From NCBI RefSeq assembly GCF_004114535.1, contig NZ_LBJC01000027.1, positions 1 to 64,000 on the forward strand: DNA of 64,000 bases, written 5' to 3'. Numbering within the stretch: the first letter of the stretch is position 1; the number at the start of each line of letters is the position of its first letter. A model generated the notes under the pieces. It saw nothing but the letters and a program-made list of their open reading frames with translations. It had not been told where the DNA came from and ran no database searches. Both the position numbers and the translations under genes were made by a program. Positions 34,434-43,578 of this stretch are shown here, one piece after another. The stretch is from Bradyrhizobium nanningense (GTDB lineage: Bacteria; Pseudomonadota; Alphaproteobacteria; Rhizobiales; Xanthobacteraceae).

Positions 34434-36008
34434 TCAGAATGCCACTTGCGTCCGCATCGCGACCGCATCGAATTTCGAGCCCACGTCTGCCGCGCTGGTC
34501 GGTGCTGCCTGTTTGGAGATGTTGCCATGCAGGTAGTTGAGCATGAAGCGGACGTTGCGATTGACGTACCAGTTCAGGCCAGCGGTGTAGATTGTCTGAC
34601 GGCCGCCGGCGACGCCCGTGGCTGTCGCGAGCTGATCGTTCAGATCGATGGTCGAGACGCGGCCGGCAATCTCCCAGGCTCCCCAGCCGCCACCTGCCAA
34701 CGAGAACGGGTTGGTGGGGTTAATGCCGTTATAGGCGGCGGCCGCCGGATTGTAGGTGTGAGTTTCCCCAGTCAGGACATAGCTCGCCTGCGCGTAGCCG
34801 CCCTGGAATTTCAGGCTTGGCGCGCCGAACGGCGGCAGTCCGGTCGCGGCGCCGCGATCCACATTGAACCAGTAATACTCACCCTGTAGCCAAAGCGGTC
34901 CGTAGGTCGCCGCAGTTTCGATGCTGTAGACCTGCGCGCCTGAGGCATTGGCGATGGCGCCGGTCGAGATCAGCGCGGTGGGATCGATACGCAGCTCGGG
35001 GCGGTCGCTCAGGGTCACGGTCTGCGCGCCAGTCACGAGATTGTGCGGCGGCTGGATCAGCCACTCGGCATCGGCGCCCAGATGCAGCGAATAGTCCTTG
35101 CCGCTGACGATCTGGCCGGCGGCGCGTGCCACCGCGCCATACTGCTCGGTGGTACCCGGGGGAGTGATACTGGAAGCGGAATGAATGGCGCCGGTCGTCG
35201 GGCCTGTGACGTAGGCGCCGGCCCAGAACACGTCATTCCACCAGTGCGTGCCGAAGGTCGAGCGGAAGTCGCCGGCTGCGATATTGGTCGCGATAACACC
35301 GGCCGAAGCTCGCTCCATGAACAGGATGTCGTTGGAGCTCGTCGCCTCATCAAGCGTGTACGGAATATCCATGATGCCGCCTTCGATGGCCATCTTGCCG
35401 CCAAATGGCTTTAGCCCCGTGTAGCTCAGATACGCGTTCTCAACCCCGGAAACGCCGCCGCCTGGCAGCGATCCTGGCGCCGTGCCGCCAAAGCCGTCCG
35501 ACGAGCCGCCAAAGTCATAGATCAGCGCGTAATTCCAGTCGCCAAAGAACTTCCCAAGCACGCCGATGCGCGCGCGGCGCAGGTTGGTGCCGTCGTCGAG
35601 CCGCTGTGGTACCGTCCCGGCCGTGTTCGGGTGGTAGTCATAACCACCGGCATCGAAATGCACGCGGCTCGTTAGCGAAACACAGTTCTGGTCGTCCGCT
35701 GTGCAGATGGTTGGACGATTGTTTGGCATGGTCACGACGACGCCGGATGCTGGAGGCGCGACCTTGACGGGAAGTGCCGCGTTGGCATTGGCGGCCGTCT
35801 TGGTGGCCTCTGCTTTTGCATCTGCCTTGGCTGCAGCCTGCGTGTTTGCCGTCGTTTGCTTCTGCAGCCGGTCCAGCTTTTGCTCGAGCAGATGAAGCTG
35901 TTGCTTGAGTAGCGCGATCTCGTCGTTGTTGCTGGCTGACTGTGCCTGGGCCTGCGGCGCCGCCAATGCTGCTAGACCGATTGCTGCTGCAAGTGTTGTC
36001 CTGATCAC
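34434..36008 (-). CDS. Outer-membrane porin, OprO/OprP-like
   Basis: 524 residues. Signal peptide to about AQAQ (residue 23), then a coiled-coil trimerisation segment (NNDEIALLKQQLHLLEQKLD) and a beta-barrel of the Porin_O_P type, ending in aromatic Phe (VAMRTQVAF), the outer-membrane insertion signal. It starts RVHFDAGGYDYHPNT after the linker. Such porins pass phosphate or small organic anions. Tail-to-tail with the AraC gene; no obvious operon partner. Confidence 0.88.
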   Translation of the reverse strand: MIRTTLAAAIGLAALAAPQAQAQSASNNDEIALLKQQLHLLEQKLDRLQKQTTANTQAAAKADAKAEATKTAANANAALPVKVAPPASGVVVTMPNNRPTICTADDQNCVSLTSRVHFDAGGYDYHPNTAGTVPQRLDDGTNLRRARIGVLGKFFGDWNYALIYDFGGSSDGFGGTAPGSLPGGGVSGVENAYLSYTGLKPFGGKMAIEGGIMDIPYTLDEATSSNDILFMERASAGVIATNIAAGDFRSTFGTHWWNDVFWAGAYVTGPTTGAIHSASSITPPGTTEQYGAVARAAGQIVSGKDYSLHLGADAEWLIQPPHNLVTGAQTVTLSDRPELRIDPTALISTGAIANASGAQVYSIETAATYGPLWLQGEYYWFNVDRGAATGLPPFGAPSLKFQGGYAQASYVLTGETHTYNPAAAAYNGINPTNPFSLAGGGWGAWEIAGRVSTIDLNDQLATATGVAGGRQTIYTAGLNWYVNRNVRFMLNYLHGNISKQAAPTSAADVGSKFDAVAMRTQVAF

Positions 36009-36306
36009 CTGATCCTCTCCTTGCTGATGAATTGTTCCCCGCTCTATCCAGCGTGCGTGACTGCGCCGAGACTAACGCACGGTCTGCTGTCGGCCGCACC
36101 TGATGCGATCGTGCAGCCGAATACCCCGAAAGCGCAATGGTGACGGCGAGCATGAGATCCTATCAAAGACGTTATGAACAACCATTCGCCTGAGCTGCGA
36201 CGACAAAGGACAGAGTAGGTTCCCCATCGTGCCGCGCAGCTGAGAGCAGTCCTCACCGACCGAAATCGGTGAAGACCGTCGAAGCAATATCCGAGTTGGA
36301 GTAGGC

Positions 36307-37410
36307 TCACGCCGCCGACGCCAGGTCGGCTGTCGGATAATCCGTGTAGCCGCGGGCATCGCCGCCATAGAAGGTCGAGCGGTCGTAGCGGCTGAGCGGG
36401 AGGCCACGACGCAGCCGCTCCGGCAGATCCGGGTTCGAAATGAAATGGCGACCAAAGGCGACGAGGTCGGCGTCACCAGAGGTGACAATGGCCTCTGCAG
36501 AAGCCGGCGCGAAGCCGCCAGCTGCGATCAGGGTCCGCGAGAACTTCGGCCGCAGATGCTGTGTGGCGATCGGCGCCTGGCCATGTGAGATCTCCTCGGT
36601 TCCCTTGATGCGCGGCTCGACGACGTGGAGATAGGCAATACCCAGGCGGTCGAGTTCGGTCGTCACGTAGCCGAAGGTTGCGGGCGGATTGCTGTCCGAC
36701 ATTGATCCGTAGGTGCCGCTCGGAGAGATGCGCACGCCCACGCGATCGGATCCCCAGACTGAGATGGCGGCTTGCGTCACTTCGAGCAAGAACCGGGCGC
36801 GATTTTCAATGGGGCCGCCGTATTCGTCGGTGCGCTCATTGGTCCCGTCTTGCAGGAATTGGTCGGGCAGGTAGCCGTTGGCGCCATGAATCTCGACGCC
36901 GTCGAAGCCCGCACGCAGCGCGCGCTCGGCGCCGGATCGGAACTCCTCGATGATACCTGGAATTTCCCGCAGTTCGAGGGCGCGCGGCATCGAGAACGGG
37001 GCTTCGCCGCGCTTGGTGTAGGCGTGACCCTCGGCCGCAATCGCAGAAGGCGCGACGGGTGCTTCGCCGTTCGGCTGCAGATCGACATGTGACTGCCGGC
37101 CGACGTGCCACAACTGCAGAAAGATGCGTCCGCCGTTGGCGTGGACGGCGTCAGTGACGCGCTGCCATCCCGCGATCTGAGTATCCGAGTAGATGCCCGG
37201 CGCCCCGGCATAGCCGTAGCCGCGGATTGAAACCGGGGTGGCTTCGGAGACGATCAGTCCACCGTCGGAGGCACGCTGCGTGTAATATTTGACCATCAGG
37301 TCGCTCGGAATATCGCCGGGATCGGAGCGCATCCGCGTCAGCGGCGCCATCACGATGCGATGGGACAATCGATACGGGCCGACCTGGGTCGGCGTGAACA
37401 GTCTGGACAT
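36307..37410 (-). CDS. Old Yellow Enzyme family flavin oxidoreductase (NemA-like)
   Basis: Start at 37410 (MSRLFTPTQVGPYRLSHRIV), 367 residues; longer in-frame starts have no coding character. FMN-binding and active-site motifs: MAPLTR (21-26), Gln99, and HGANGYLPDQF with His175, Asn178 and Tyr180. Reduces activated double bonds, nitro compounds or quinones with NAD(P)H. Last gene of a same-strand group with peroxiredoxin, which fits electrophile detoxification. Confidence 0.92.
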   Translation of the reverse strand: MSRLFTPTQVGPYRLSHRIVMAPLTRMRSDPGDIPSDLMVKYYTQRASDGGLIVSEATPVSIRGYGYAGAPGIYSDTQIAGWQRVTDAVHANGGRIFLQLWHVGRQSHVDLQPNGEAPVAPSAIAAEGHAYTKRGEAPFSMPRALELREIPGIIEEFRSGAERALRAGFDGVEIHGANGYLPDQFLQDGTNERTDEYGGPIENRARFLLEVTQAAISVWGSDRVGVRISPSGTYGSMSDSNPPATFGYVTTELDRLGIAYLHVVEPRIKGTEEISHGQAPIATQHLRPKFSRTLIAAGGFAPASAEAIVTSGDADLVAFGRHFISNPDLPERLRRGLPLSRYDRSTFYGGDARGYTDYPTADLASAA

Positions 37411-37493
37411 CGTTATCTTCCTTCGGGAGCTTGAGAACGACAGCGGCCGATGGTCGCGACGGATTTGCGCCCCACCGGCCGCCTCATGCGCCG

Positions 37494-38168
37494 TCATGCC
37501 TTGACGGCGGTCGCCCGCTGGAGAACCGGGATCATGTCTTCTGGCTCGGGCCGACGGGTGTAGTCGGGGTTCACTTCGGAGTAGAGGATCACGCCGTCCT
37601 GTCCGATGACGTAGCGGGCCGGCATCGGCAGCGTCCAACTCGGATCATCGTTGAACGTCGGCAGATCGTTCTTGAGCTGCTTGTAGAGCTCGACCAGATA
37701 GTCGGGCATATTGAACCGCAGGCCGAATGCGGCGCCGACCTTGCCTTTTTCGTCCGACAGGATCGGGAAAGAGAGCTTGTTCTGGCGCACCGATTTACGG
37801 CTGTTCGGAGCGGTCTGCGGCGAGATCGCGACGAGCGAGGCGCCGTACTTGTCGAATTCCGGCTTGGCGGCCTCGAGTGCCTGGAGCTCCATATTGCAGT
37901 ACGGGCACCAGACGCCGCGGTAGAAGCTGAGTACCAATGGGCCGCGCCTCAGCAGTTCGGTCGAATTGACCACATTGCCTTCCGGATCCTTCAACGAGAA
38001 GGACGGGGCGACATCGCCGGCCTTCTTGGCGCGCTGGGCAGCCCCTGAGTCAATTAGTTCGGCGGTGGCGCGGTGCATCGTCTCAATGACCGGGTGGGGA
38101 ACGTTGTAGGGCGGCTTTCCGGCTTCGAAATCGGCTTTGAAAGCGTCGAGCTTGGCTTGAAGAGACAT
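37494..38168 (-). CDS. AhpC/TSA-type peroxiredoxin
   Basis: 224 residues. Thioredoxin fold with VLSFYRGVWCPYCNMELQAL: Cys88 (peroxidatic position) and Cys91. The N-terminal 50 residues are a helical extension found in this bacterial subgroup. Reduces peroxides. It lies 83 bases upstream of the Old Yellow Enzyme gene on the same strand. Confidence 0.9.
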   Translation of the reverse strand: MSLQAKLDAFKADFEAGKPPYNVPHPVIETMHRATAELIDSGAAQRAKKAGDVAPSFSLKDPEGNVVNSTELLRRGPLVLSFYRGVWCPYCNMELQALEAAKPEFDKYGASLVAISPQTAPNSRKSVRQNKLSFPILSDEKGKVGAAFGLRFNMPDYLVELYKQLKNDLPTFNDDPSWTLPMPARYVIGQDGVILYSEVNPDYTRRPEPEDMIPVLQRATAVKA

Positions 38169-38484
38169 GGACGGTTCTCCTTTGGTTTTACGTGGACTGC
38201 GGTGTTGCGCCGGTCCAAAGGTGGATCGAGGTCGCGCGAAGAACCTAAAGAAGAACGCTGTGGTGAGTTAGGGATGTTGTCAGACTAAGGATTATTCCTG
38301 GGGGGAATATTTGAGCGGGCGCCGACAAACAGAAAGGAGCGCCTGCGAACGTGAGACGATTCACGCCCCCACCGAAATGACGAGAGAAGCAGTTTGGCCA
38401 AGGATCAGTCTGATTTTGAAGATGTTGGCAGCGGTCGCAATTGATTCCGACCGCTGCCACCTTGCTGTGCTACGCCGCCCGGCC
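38169..38484. other. 316-bp gap between peroxiredoxin and SPW genes
   Basis: No gene. It probably holds the promoter of the peroxiredoxin-OYE pair. An imperfect inverted repeat (AATTGATTCCGACC and mirror bases) near 38440 may be functional but is weak. Confidence 0.35.
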
Positions 38485-38862
38485 TTAAGTGTGTGCCAAT
38501 GATGCCTGCGTGGGTTCTGGCTTATGCAGACTGGTGACCAGCAACACTGCCGCGCCATTGACCCAATAGTACCAAGCGTCGAGACCGCTAAAGCCTAACG
38601 CGAGCGGCGCTATCAGGAAGATGCCGCCGACGAGAAAATCGACGGAGAGATGAAACGAGTAGGGAAGAATGCGGATCACGCCGGTTTTGTGGTCCGTGAA
38701 TAGCGTTAGAGCGAATGCTGCTAGGCCTGTCACGACGGCGAGCCATTCTGCGAGAGGATTGGAGGTGCCGAGCCCCAGGATGAAGGGCAACGCAACCAGA
38801 CTGATGGCAACGGGATAGTCCAGGTACGCATGCATTGTCTTGGTGACGAAGCGGGGATCCAT
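38485..38862 (-). CDS. SPW repeat membrane protein
   Basis: Start at ATG 38862 with AGGAG upstream, 125 residues (MDPRFVTKTMHAYLDYPVAI). Four membrane spans in two similar halves, an SPW/vitamin K epoxide-like layout (PF03779). Function unknown; often in stress-induced clusters. 113 bases after the AhpD-like gene 38976. Confidence 0.75.
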   Translation of the reverse strand: MDPRFVTKTMHAYLDYPVAISLVALPFILGLGTSNPLAEWLAVVTGLAAFALTLFTDHKTGVIRILPYSFHLSVDFLVGGIFLIAPLALGFSGLDAWYYWVNGAAVLLVTSLHKPEPTQASLAHT

Positions 38863-38975
38863 GTGAGTAACTCCTGTTTGGTGAACCGATTGGCGTTGTG
38901 ACGCGCCATTGCTGTTCTCAGCCAATCACTGCGCTAAGCGGTCGGCGGGTCCGAGCGACGGGACGATCCTGGACT

Positions 38976-39524
38976 TCAGTGCTCTTTCGACGCCGTTTCG
39001 ACACGGGGAAAGTCGATGTCGGTTGCGGCGAGGTGATTGAAGTAATTCGTGAAGAGATTCAGGGCGACGTTGCCAAGGATCTCGAGCACGTCCTCATCGG
39101 TGAAGCCGGCGGACTTCACCGCAACGATCTCGGCGTCGCTCACCACACCACGGTTGATCACGAGCTTTCGCGCGAATGCCAGGGCAGCCTTTGCTCTCGC
39201 ATCGGAGGCTTCGCCGGCGAGGTTGCGATTGATCTCGTCAGGCGCGAGCCCAGCGATCTTGCCGGCCGCACTATGAGCTGACGCGCAATAGTCGCAGGAA
39301 TTGGCGCCGGCAGTGACCAGGGCGAGCTGCTCGCGCAGCGCCGGTGAGAGCTTGCCGGCGCCGATTGCACCCGAGAATGCCAGATAGCTGTTCAACACGG
39401 CCGGCGCTTGCGCCATGGTCTTGAGGATGTTCGGAACCTTGCCGATCTTGGATTTGATGACTCCGAGCGTGGCGGCAACTTCAGCTGGGGCTTTCGCCGG
39501 GTCGACTTGAGGAATGCGTTGCAT
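38976..39524 (-). CDS. AhpD-like carboxymuconolactone decarboxylase family protein, second
   Basis: 182 residues (MQRIPQVDPAKAPAEVAATL). Redox motif ANSCDYCASAHSAAGK: Cys77, Cys80, His84. It starts 141 bases after the AraC gene at 39666 on the same strand. It is only distantly similar to 32701..33237, so the two are separate family members rather than recent duplicates. Predicted peroxidase or disulfide reductase. Confidence 0.87.
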   Translation of the reverse strand: MQRIPQVDPAKAPAEVAATLGVIKSKIGKVPNILKTMAQAPAVLNSYLAFSGAIGAGKLSPALREQLALVTAGANSCDYCASAHSAAGKIAGLAPDEINRNLAGEASDARAKAALAFARKLVINRGVVSDAEIVAVKSAGFTDEDVLEILGNVALNLFTNYFNHLAATDIDFPRVETASKEH

Positions 39525-39665
39525 GATTGACTCCTAGTGGTTGAAGCGCCGTCTCTTGGCGGCACATGCTGCAACCTAGGAGTATCAAGACGGATAAAAA
39601 GATGTGCTGGCTGATTACGAGCTTATCGGCAATTCAGTTGGGACGATGTGCAAACTCCGTAATGA

Positions 39666-40589
39666 TTACATGCTCCGATATTCTGTAGGAGGCACTCCAA
39701 AGCGTTGGGAAAAGGCTCTGCTGAACGCGGCCGCCGATTGATATCCGGCCTGAGCAGCTATTTCCTTTATGCCGACTTCTTTGCGATTGAGGCGCAGCAA
39801 GGCCTTCTGTAACCTCCATTCGGAGACGTAAGTCATTGGTGCTATGCCAACGAGGTCCGTGAATCGCTTTGCGAAGCGACTCCTTGACATGCCGATCGTC
39901 TTTGCAAGGCTATCGACTGACCAAGGATCCTCGGGCGCTTTGTGGACGAGCTCAAGCGCACGACCGATCTGGAAATCTGTCATTGCTTTCATGACTTGGG
40001 CGAGCGGGGCGTGGTGTTCCATGCTCACGCGCACAGCCTCGATGAAGAAGACCTCGGACAGGCGCGAAATCGAAGCGGCTGCGCCAAGCTCATCAGCGAA
40101 TGCTCGTCGTGCGACGAGGTGTAGCGACTCGTCGAGCAGGGGATGACGGCCACGGTCCGCTTGCGTCATGACAATCACTTCGGGCAGTGCCCTAAGGAGG
40201 GGGTGATCGGCGCCCTGCGAAAAACCCAAATGGCCACATACCATCTGGGTCGTTGCTTGCGGATCGCCTTTGCCGATCACGAATGCGCCCTTGCCGTTAT
40301 AGCCAGACTCTTGGACCACCCGCTCGAGTGGTGCGGGGGTGCGGCCGGCGCTGTCGGCGAGGACATGTTGCTGGCCGCGAGGAATTAGGGCCAGATCGCC
40401 CGGCCCGAGGTTGATGCTGCGACCCGATGCGAGGCCGATATGACAGCGCCCCTGGATCACGAGATGGAAGCGCGCCGCCTGCTCGTAAGCCGGGACGGTG
40501 ATCGCCCAGGGCGGCGAATAATCCGTGCGAAAGTAAAGCATTCCCCTCAGCCTGATCGTCTCAAAGACATCGCTCAGTATGTCGCTCAT
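39666..40589 (-). CDS. AraC family regulator with cupin N-terminus, second
   Basis: 307 residues (MSDILSDVFETIRLRGMLYF). Cupin-type N-terminal domain with NLGPGDLALIPRGQQHVLAD, then the AraC DNA-binding domain in the last 100 residues (WSVDSLAKTIGMSRSRFAKR ... EIAAQAGYQSAAAFSRAFSQ). Directly upstream of the second AhpD-like gene, its likely target. Confidence 0.87.
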   Translation of the reverse strand: MSDILSDVFETIRLRGMLYFRTDYSPPWAITVPAYEQAARFHLVIQGRCHIGLASGRSINLGPGDLALIPRGQQHVLADSAGRTPAPLERVVQESGYNGKGAFVIGKGDPQATTQMVCGHLGFSQGADHPLLRALPEVIVMTQADRGRHPLLDESLHLVARRAFADELGAAASISRLSEVFFIEAVRVSMEHHAPLAQVMKAMTDFQIGRALELVHKAPEDPWSVDSLAKTIGMSRSRFAKRFTDLVGIAPMTYVSEWRLQKALLRLNRKEVGIKEIAAQAGYQSAAAFSRAFSQRFGVPPTEYRSM

Positions 40590-40682
40590 GCCGATCGTCC
40601 CCTTCAGTCAAACGAGTGCGTGCATGCTGGCAGGAGCGGCGTCATTGCCTCCGCCATAGTGCCACGCATGGTTATGGGCCTT

Positions 40683-41432
40683 TCAGAGTGCGCTCATGCC
40701 GCCATCCACCACGAGATCAACCCCGGCGACATAGCTGCTCTCGTCGGAGGCGAGAAACAGGGCGGCTGCTGCGATCTCCTCAGGACTTCCAAGCCGGTTA
40801 AGTGGGACGGCTCGGACGAAGTTAGCTCGGATCGCATCGGCGCCTTCCTTCGTTGCGGCTTGGGAATCGATAATCGGCGTGTCAACTGGCCCCGGGCTGA
40901 TCGCGTTGACACGGATACCGCGATCCTTCAGCTCGGCCGTCCAGGTGCGCACGAAGGAACGGACGCTGGCCTTGGTCGCACTGTAGGCGGTGTAGCCGGG
41001 GATGCCTTTGAATGCTGCAATCGAGGAGATCACAATGATGGAGCCGCCATCACGGATCAACGAAAGCGCTTTCTGAACCGTGAGAAGCAAGCCCCGCACA
41101 TTGATCCCGAAGGTCTTGTCGAAATTCGCTTCGGTCACATCGACCAGCCTCTCGGGCGCGATGAATCCGGCGTTAGCAACAAGGACGTCGATTCCGCCTT
41201 TTTCCTTGCCGATTCTGGCATAAAGGCGCGTGAGATCGTCGAGGGATTGTACGTCACCTGGTACTGCTGTGACATCGTGTCCGATCAGGTGGACTGCTTG
41301 TTTGAGCTCGCTCTGCCGGCGCCCTGTAATGTAGACATAAGCGCCTTCCTTTGCGAAGCGATGCGCTGTCGCCAAGCCGATGCCGCTGCTGCCGCCTGTG
41401 ATGACGGCGACCTTACCCTGTAATTTGCGCAT
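40683..41432 (-). CDS. Short-chain dehydrogenase/reductase (SDR)
   Basis: Start at 41432 (MRKLQGKVAVITGGSSGIGL), 249 residues. Classical SDR: TGGSSGIG cofactor motif, NAG in VLVANAGF, catalytic Ser in VISSIAAFKG, YSATK (Tyr, Lys), and a C-terminal VDGGMSAL. Substrate unknown. A palindrome about 96 bases upstream (41528..41546) is also found in front of 46349 and 45199. Confidence 0.92.
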   Translation of the reverse strand: MRKLQGKVAVITGGSSGIGLATAHRFAKEGAYVYITGRRQSELKQAVHLIGHDVTAVPGDVQSLDDLTRLYARIGKEKGGIDVLVANAGFIAPERLVDVTEANFDKTFGINVRGLLLTVQKALSLIRDGGSIIVISSIAAFKGIPGYTAYSATKASVRSFVRTWTAELKDRGIRVNAISPGPVDTPIIDSQAATKEGADAIRANFVRAVPLNRLGSPEEIAAAALFLASDESSYVAGVDLVVDGGMSAL

Positions 41433-41527
41433 TGCTCTTTGCTCCTGTGTCAAGCCTGCCGGATTGGCGGTGGCGCTCAGGTAGCGGGGAGGCGGTCCGA
41501 CCAGCTAGGCAGGTGGGATGAATAGAC

Positions 41528-41546
41528 CTCATTCCGCGTTGGAATA
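41528..41546. promoter_or_regulatory. ATTCC-N5-GGAAT palindrome upstream of SDR gene
   Basis: On the minus strand TATTCCAACGCGGAATGAG. It matches TATTCCATCGCGGAATAAG at 46232-46250 in 17 of 19 bases and shares both half-sites with TATTCTCCGCAGGAATGAG at 43163. T-N11-A form suits a LysR-type protein. Confidence 0.65.
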
Positions 41547-41788
41547 TTCGCAGGTACCGCGTCAGCGACCAAGCGAACAGCGTACTGATGTACGCCGTCC
41601 ATTCTGTTGCGAACCTCATTAGGGTGCTCAAGCTGCGGTGATGGAACATTTGAGCCACGGCCCGAGGACGGTGACGCTGTCCGTTTTATTGGAGTCATAA
41701 GGGAGGCTAAAGGAGACCGCCGTTCTGGGAAGCGGGGGCGTGGGACCAGAGATTACTTCCATCGGGACTGATCGCTTCGCGACCCGGG
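41547..41788. other. Gap between SDR promoter and secreted-protein gene
   Basis: No gene recognised; short frames here are not protein-like. Confidence 0.4.
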
Positions 41789-42127
41789 TCAGCACCCGCG
41801 ACAGATGATCAGCTTGCGGTCTAGCTCCTGGTCGAGCCGCTGTTGCTGACGCTCCGAGGCCGCGATGGCCTCAGCTGGGGATACGTCGGCTCGGCGCGGT
41901 TGGCGATGGCCAACCGGAGCAAGCCAGGGCAGGTGCGAGGTCAGCACCATGGACCGGGGCGCTGCAACGGCCGCCGTGGCGTCGGGATGATCTGCAGTCG
42001 TGCCAATCGGAAGATCAGGAAAGACGCTGGCAGGGTAGGTCGCATTTGCTGGGGAAAGCAGGCCGACGAGCACGAGAGCTGCGATGGCTTTCCGGGTTGA
42101 GCGCTTCAAGATCGGTATGCGGGACAT
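41789..42127 (-). CDS. Small secreted protein, 112 aa
   Basis: Start at 42127 (MSRIPILKRSTRKAIAALVL), signal peptide to about NATYP, then a Pro/Ala-rich part and a charged helix (AEAIAASERQQQRLDQELDR) ending in LIICRGC. Its leader (GGAGTGTCGCC before ATG) and its upstream element at 42224 are like those of the AhpD-like genes at 33237 and 31370, so the promoter was shared or copied. Function unknown. Confidence 0.65.
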   Translation of the reverse strand: MSRIPILKRSTRKAIAALVLVGLLSPANATYPASVFPDLPIGTTADHPDATAAVAAPRSMVLTSHLPWLAPVGHRQPRRADVSPAEAIAASERQQQRLDQELDRKLIICRGC

Positions 42128-42223
42128 GGCGACACTCCTTGGCAGGAGGCTCGAGATGAGCAACTCCGTTGTGTGTCACCGTACTCGTTCACCCGAAGCG
42201 CTGAATGCCGCCCGGGATCGAAG

Positions 42224-42243
42224 ACATGCTCCTTCGTCTCATC
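42224..42243. promoter_or_regulatory. Shared upstream element, copy 3
   Basis: ACATGCTCCTTCGTCTCATC, about 100 bases upstream of the secreted-protein gene and in the same orientation as in the AhpD-like modules. The GCTGAATGCCGC stretch at 42200-42211 is also shared with 33305-33314 (GTTGAATGCCGC). Confidence 0.6.
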
Positions 42244-42281
42244 CGCGGACGCCTCATGACCGTAGTGGCTGCTTCACTCGG

Positions 42282-43160
42282 TCATGCGTTGAACGCACGT
42301 TCGAAGAAGTTCACAAAAGCTCGCGCCTTCGCTGTCGCGGCGCGCCCGGTCGGAAGCACGGTCCACAGATCGAGGGCCGGGAGGCTCCATTCCGACAGGA
42401 CTGCACGCACGGCTCCCGATCGTAGTTCGGGACTGAACATCCACTCCGACGCGATGGTGAGGCCAACATCGGCAAGCACCGCAGCTCTGACGCCCTCAGC
42501 AGCGGTCACCCGCAATCTGCTTTGAACGGTCACGGCCAATTCGGAGCTTTCGCGCCGAAACGACCAAATGCTGCCTTCCTGGAGATAGACGACCGCCTGA
42601 TGCTTGCTTAGTTCACTTGGGGTCTTGGGCGGGCCCGCGCGATCGAAATAGGCAGGCGTCCCCAAGACCAGGCGCTTGCATCTTGCGATACGGCGGGCGG
42701 TCAGCGCCGAGTCCATCATCTTTCCCATCCGGAGAGCCACGTCGATGCCCTCCTGGACGAGGTCGATCTGACGGTCGTCCAGAACGACCTCGAGGTCCAG
42801 CTCCGGATGCTGCGCCAGAAATTTCGGCAAGAGCGGAATGAGGTGTATCCGGGCAAAGGTAACGGCGGCGCAGATGCGCAATCTGCCTTTCAGTCCGGCA
42901 CTGGCCCCGCGCGCGGCGCGTTCGGCCTCGGCCGCTTCCTCAAGGGCGCGCCTGGCGCGCTCGAGATAACCGAGCCCGGCCTCCGTTGGGGTCAGGCCCC
43001 GCGTCGAGCGCGTCAGCAGCTTGACCCCGAGATACTCCTCGAGCTGCGCGACCGACTTTGAGACCGCCGGTTGTCCCACCCGAAGCTGCCGGGCCGCTCC
43101 GGAGAAAGACCCCGTTTCCACGACCCGCACGAACGTCTCCATCGAAGCCAGACGATCCAT
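42282..43160 (-). CDS. LysR family transcriptional regulator
   Basis: 292 residues (MDRLASMETFVRVVETGSFS). Winged helix at 1-60 (GAARQLRVGQPAVSKSVAQL), then the effector domain; a typical PecT/DmlR-like regulator with arginine-rich linkers. TATTC...GGAATGAG directly upstream of its start is like the palindromes at 41528 and 46230, so it may regulate itself, the SDR and the 45199/46349 pair. Confidence 0.88.
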   Translation of the reverse strand: MDRLASMETFVRVVETGSFSGAARQLRVGQPAVSKSVAQLEEYLGVKLLTRSTRGLTPTEAGLGYLERARRALEEAAEAERAARGASAGLKGRLRICAAVTFARIHLIPLLPKFLAQHPELDLEVVLDDRQIDLVQEGIDVALRMGKMMDSALTARRIARCKRLVLGTPAYFDRAGPPKTPSELSKHQAVVYLQEGSIWSFRRESSELAVTVQSRLRVTAAEGVRAAVLADVGLTIASEWMFSPELRSGAVRAVLSEWSLPALDLWTVLPTGRAATAKARAFVNFFERAFNA

Positions 43161-43162
43161 CC

Positions 43163-43181
43163 TATTCTCCGCAGGAATGAG
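43163..43181. promoter_or_regulatory. ATTC...GGAATGAG half-site pair upstream of LysR gene
   Basis: TATTCTCCGCAGGAATGAG, 13 of 19 bases equal to the site at 41528 (minus strand) with both outer half-sites kept. It directly precedes the LysR start (43160), as an autoregulatory site would. Confidence 0.45.
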
Positions 43182-43270
43182 CGATATCGCTCCGCTCTAT
43201 CTGCCATGCCACGCGGAAATTGGCCATCTCTCCAGGCATCCGAGCAACTGCTCGGCAAAGGAGAGACGCG

Positions 43271-43504
43271 ATGAGCACCCGTGAACACCCGATCGTGACG
43301 CTGGTCCGAAGCGTTGGTGCAGGCTTAAACCGTATGACTCGTGCGAAGGTGGTCGCGCTCCAAGCCATTCAGATCCTCAACGGGACGGCGAGGGATGCCC
43401 TGTTCGCATATGCGATGACGGGCAGCGCGGTCGCGGGTTTTGCTATCATTGCAGCGCCGCATCTGGAAACGCTTCTGCGCTGCACCTTCCATGGCCGGGG
43501 ATGA
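43271..43504 (+). CDS. Small hypothetical protein, 77 aa
   Basis: ATG 43271 with AAAGGAG about 6 bases upstream. MSTREHPIVTLVRSVGAGLN, then a hydrophobic stretch AYAMTGSAVAGFAIIAAPHL, one possible membrane span. Divergent from the LysR gene. Function unknown. Confidence 0.55.
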   Translation: MSTREHPIVTLVRSVGAGLNRMTRAKVVALQAIQILNGTARDALFAYAMTGSAVAGFAIIAAPHLETLLRCTFHGRG

Positions 43505-43578
43505 GCGGGCTGCCGCGCGTGGCGCCTTCGGTAGTTGACACGGCCTCGCCAGGACATTGAATCAGGCGCGGCAAGGGC

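Noticed and set aside
36009..36306. Small regulatory RNA between porin and OYE genes
   Set aside because: A GACCGAAATCGGT-like dyad is present but has no T run or promoter support.
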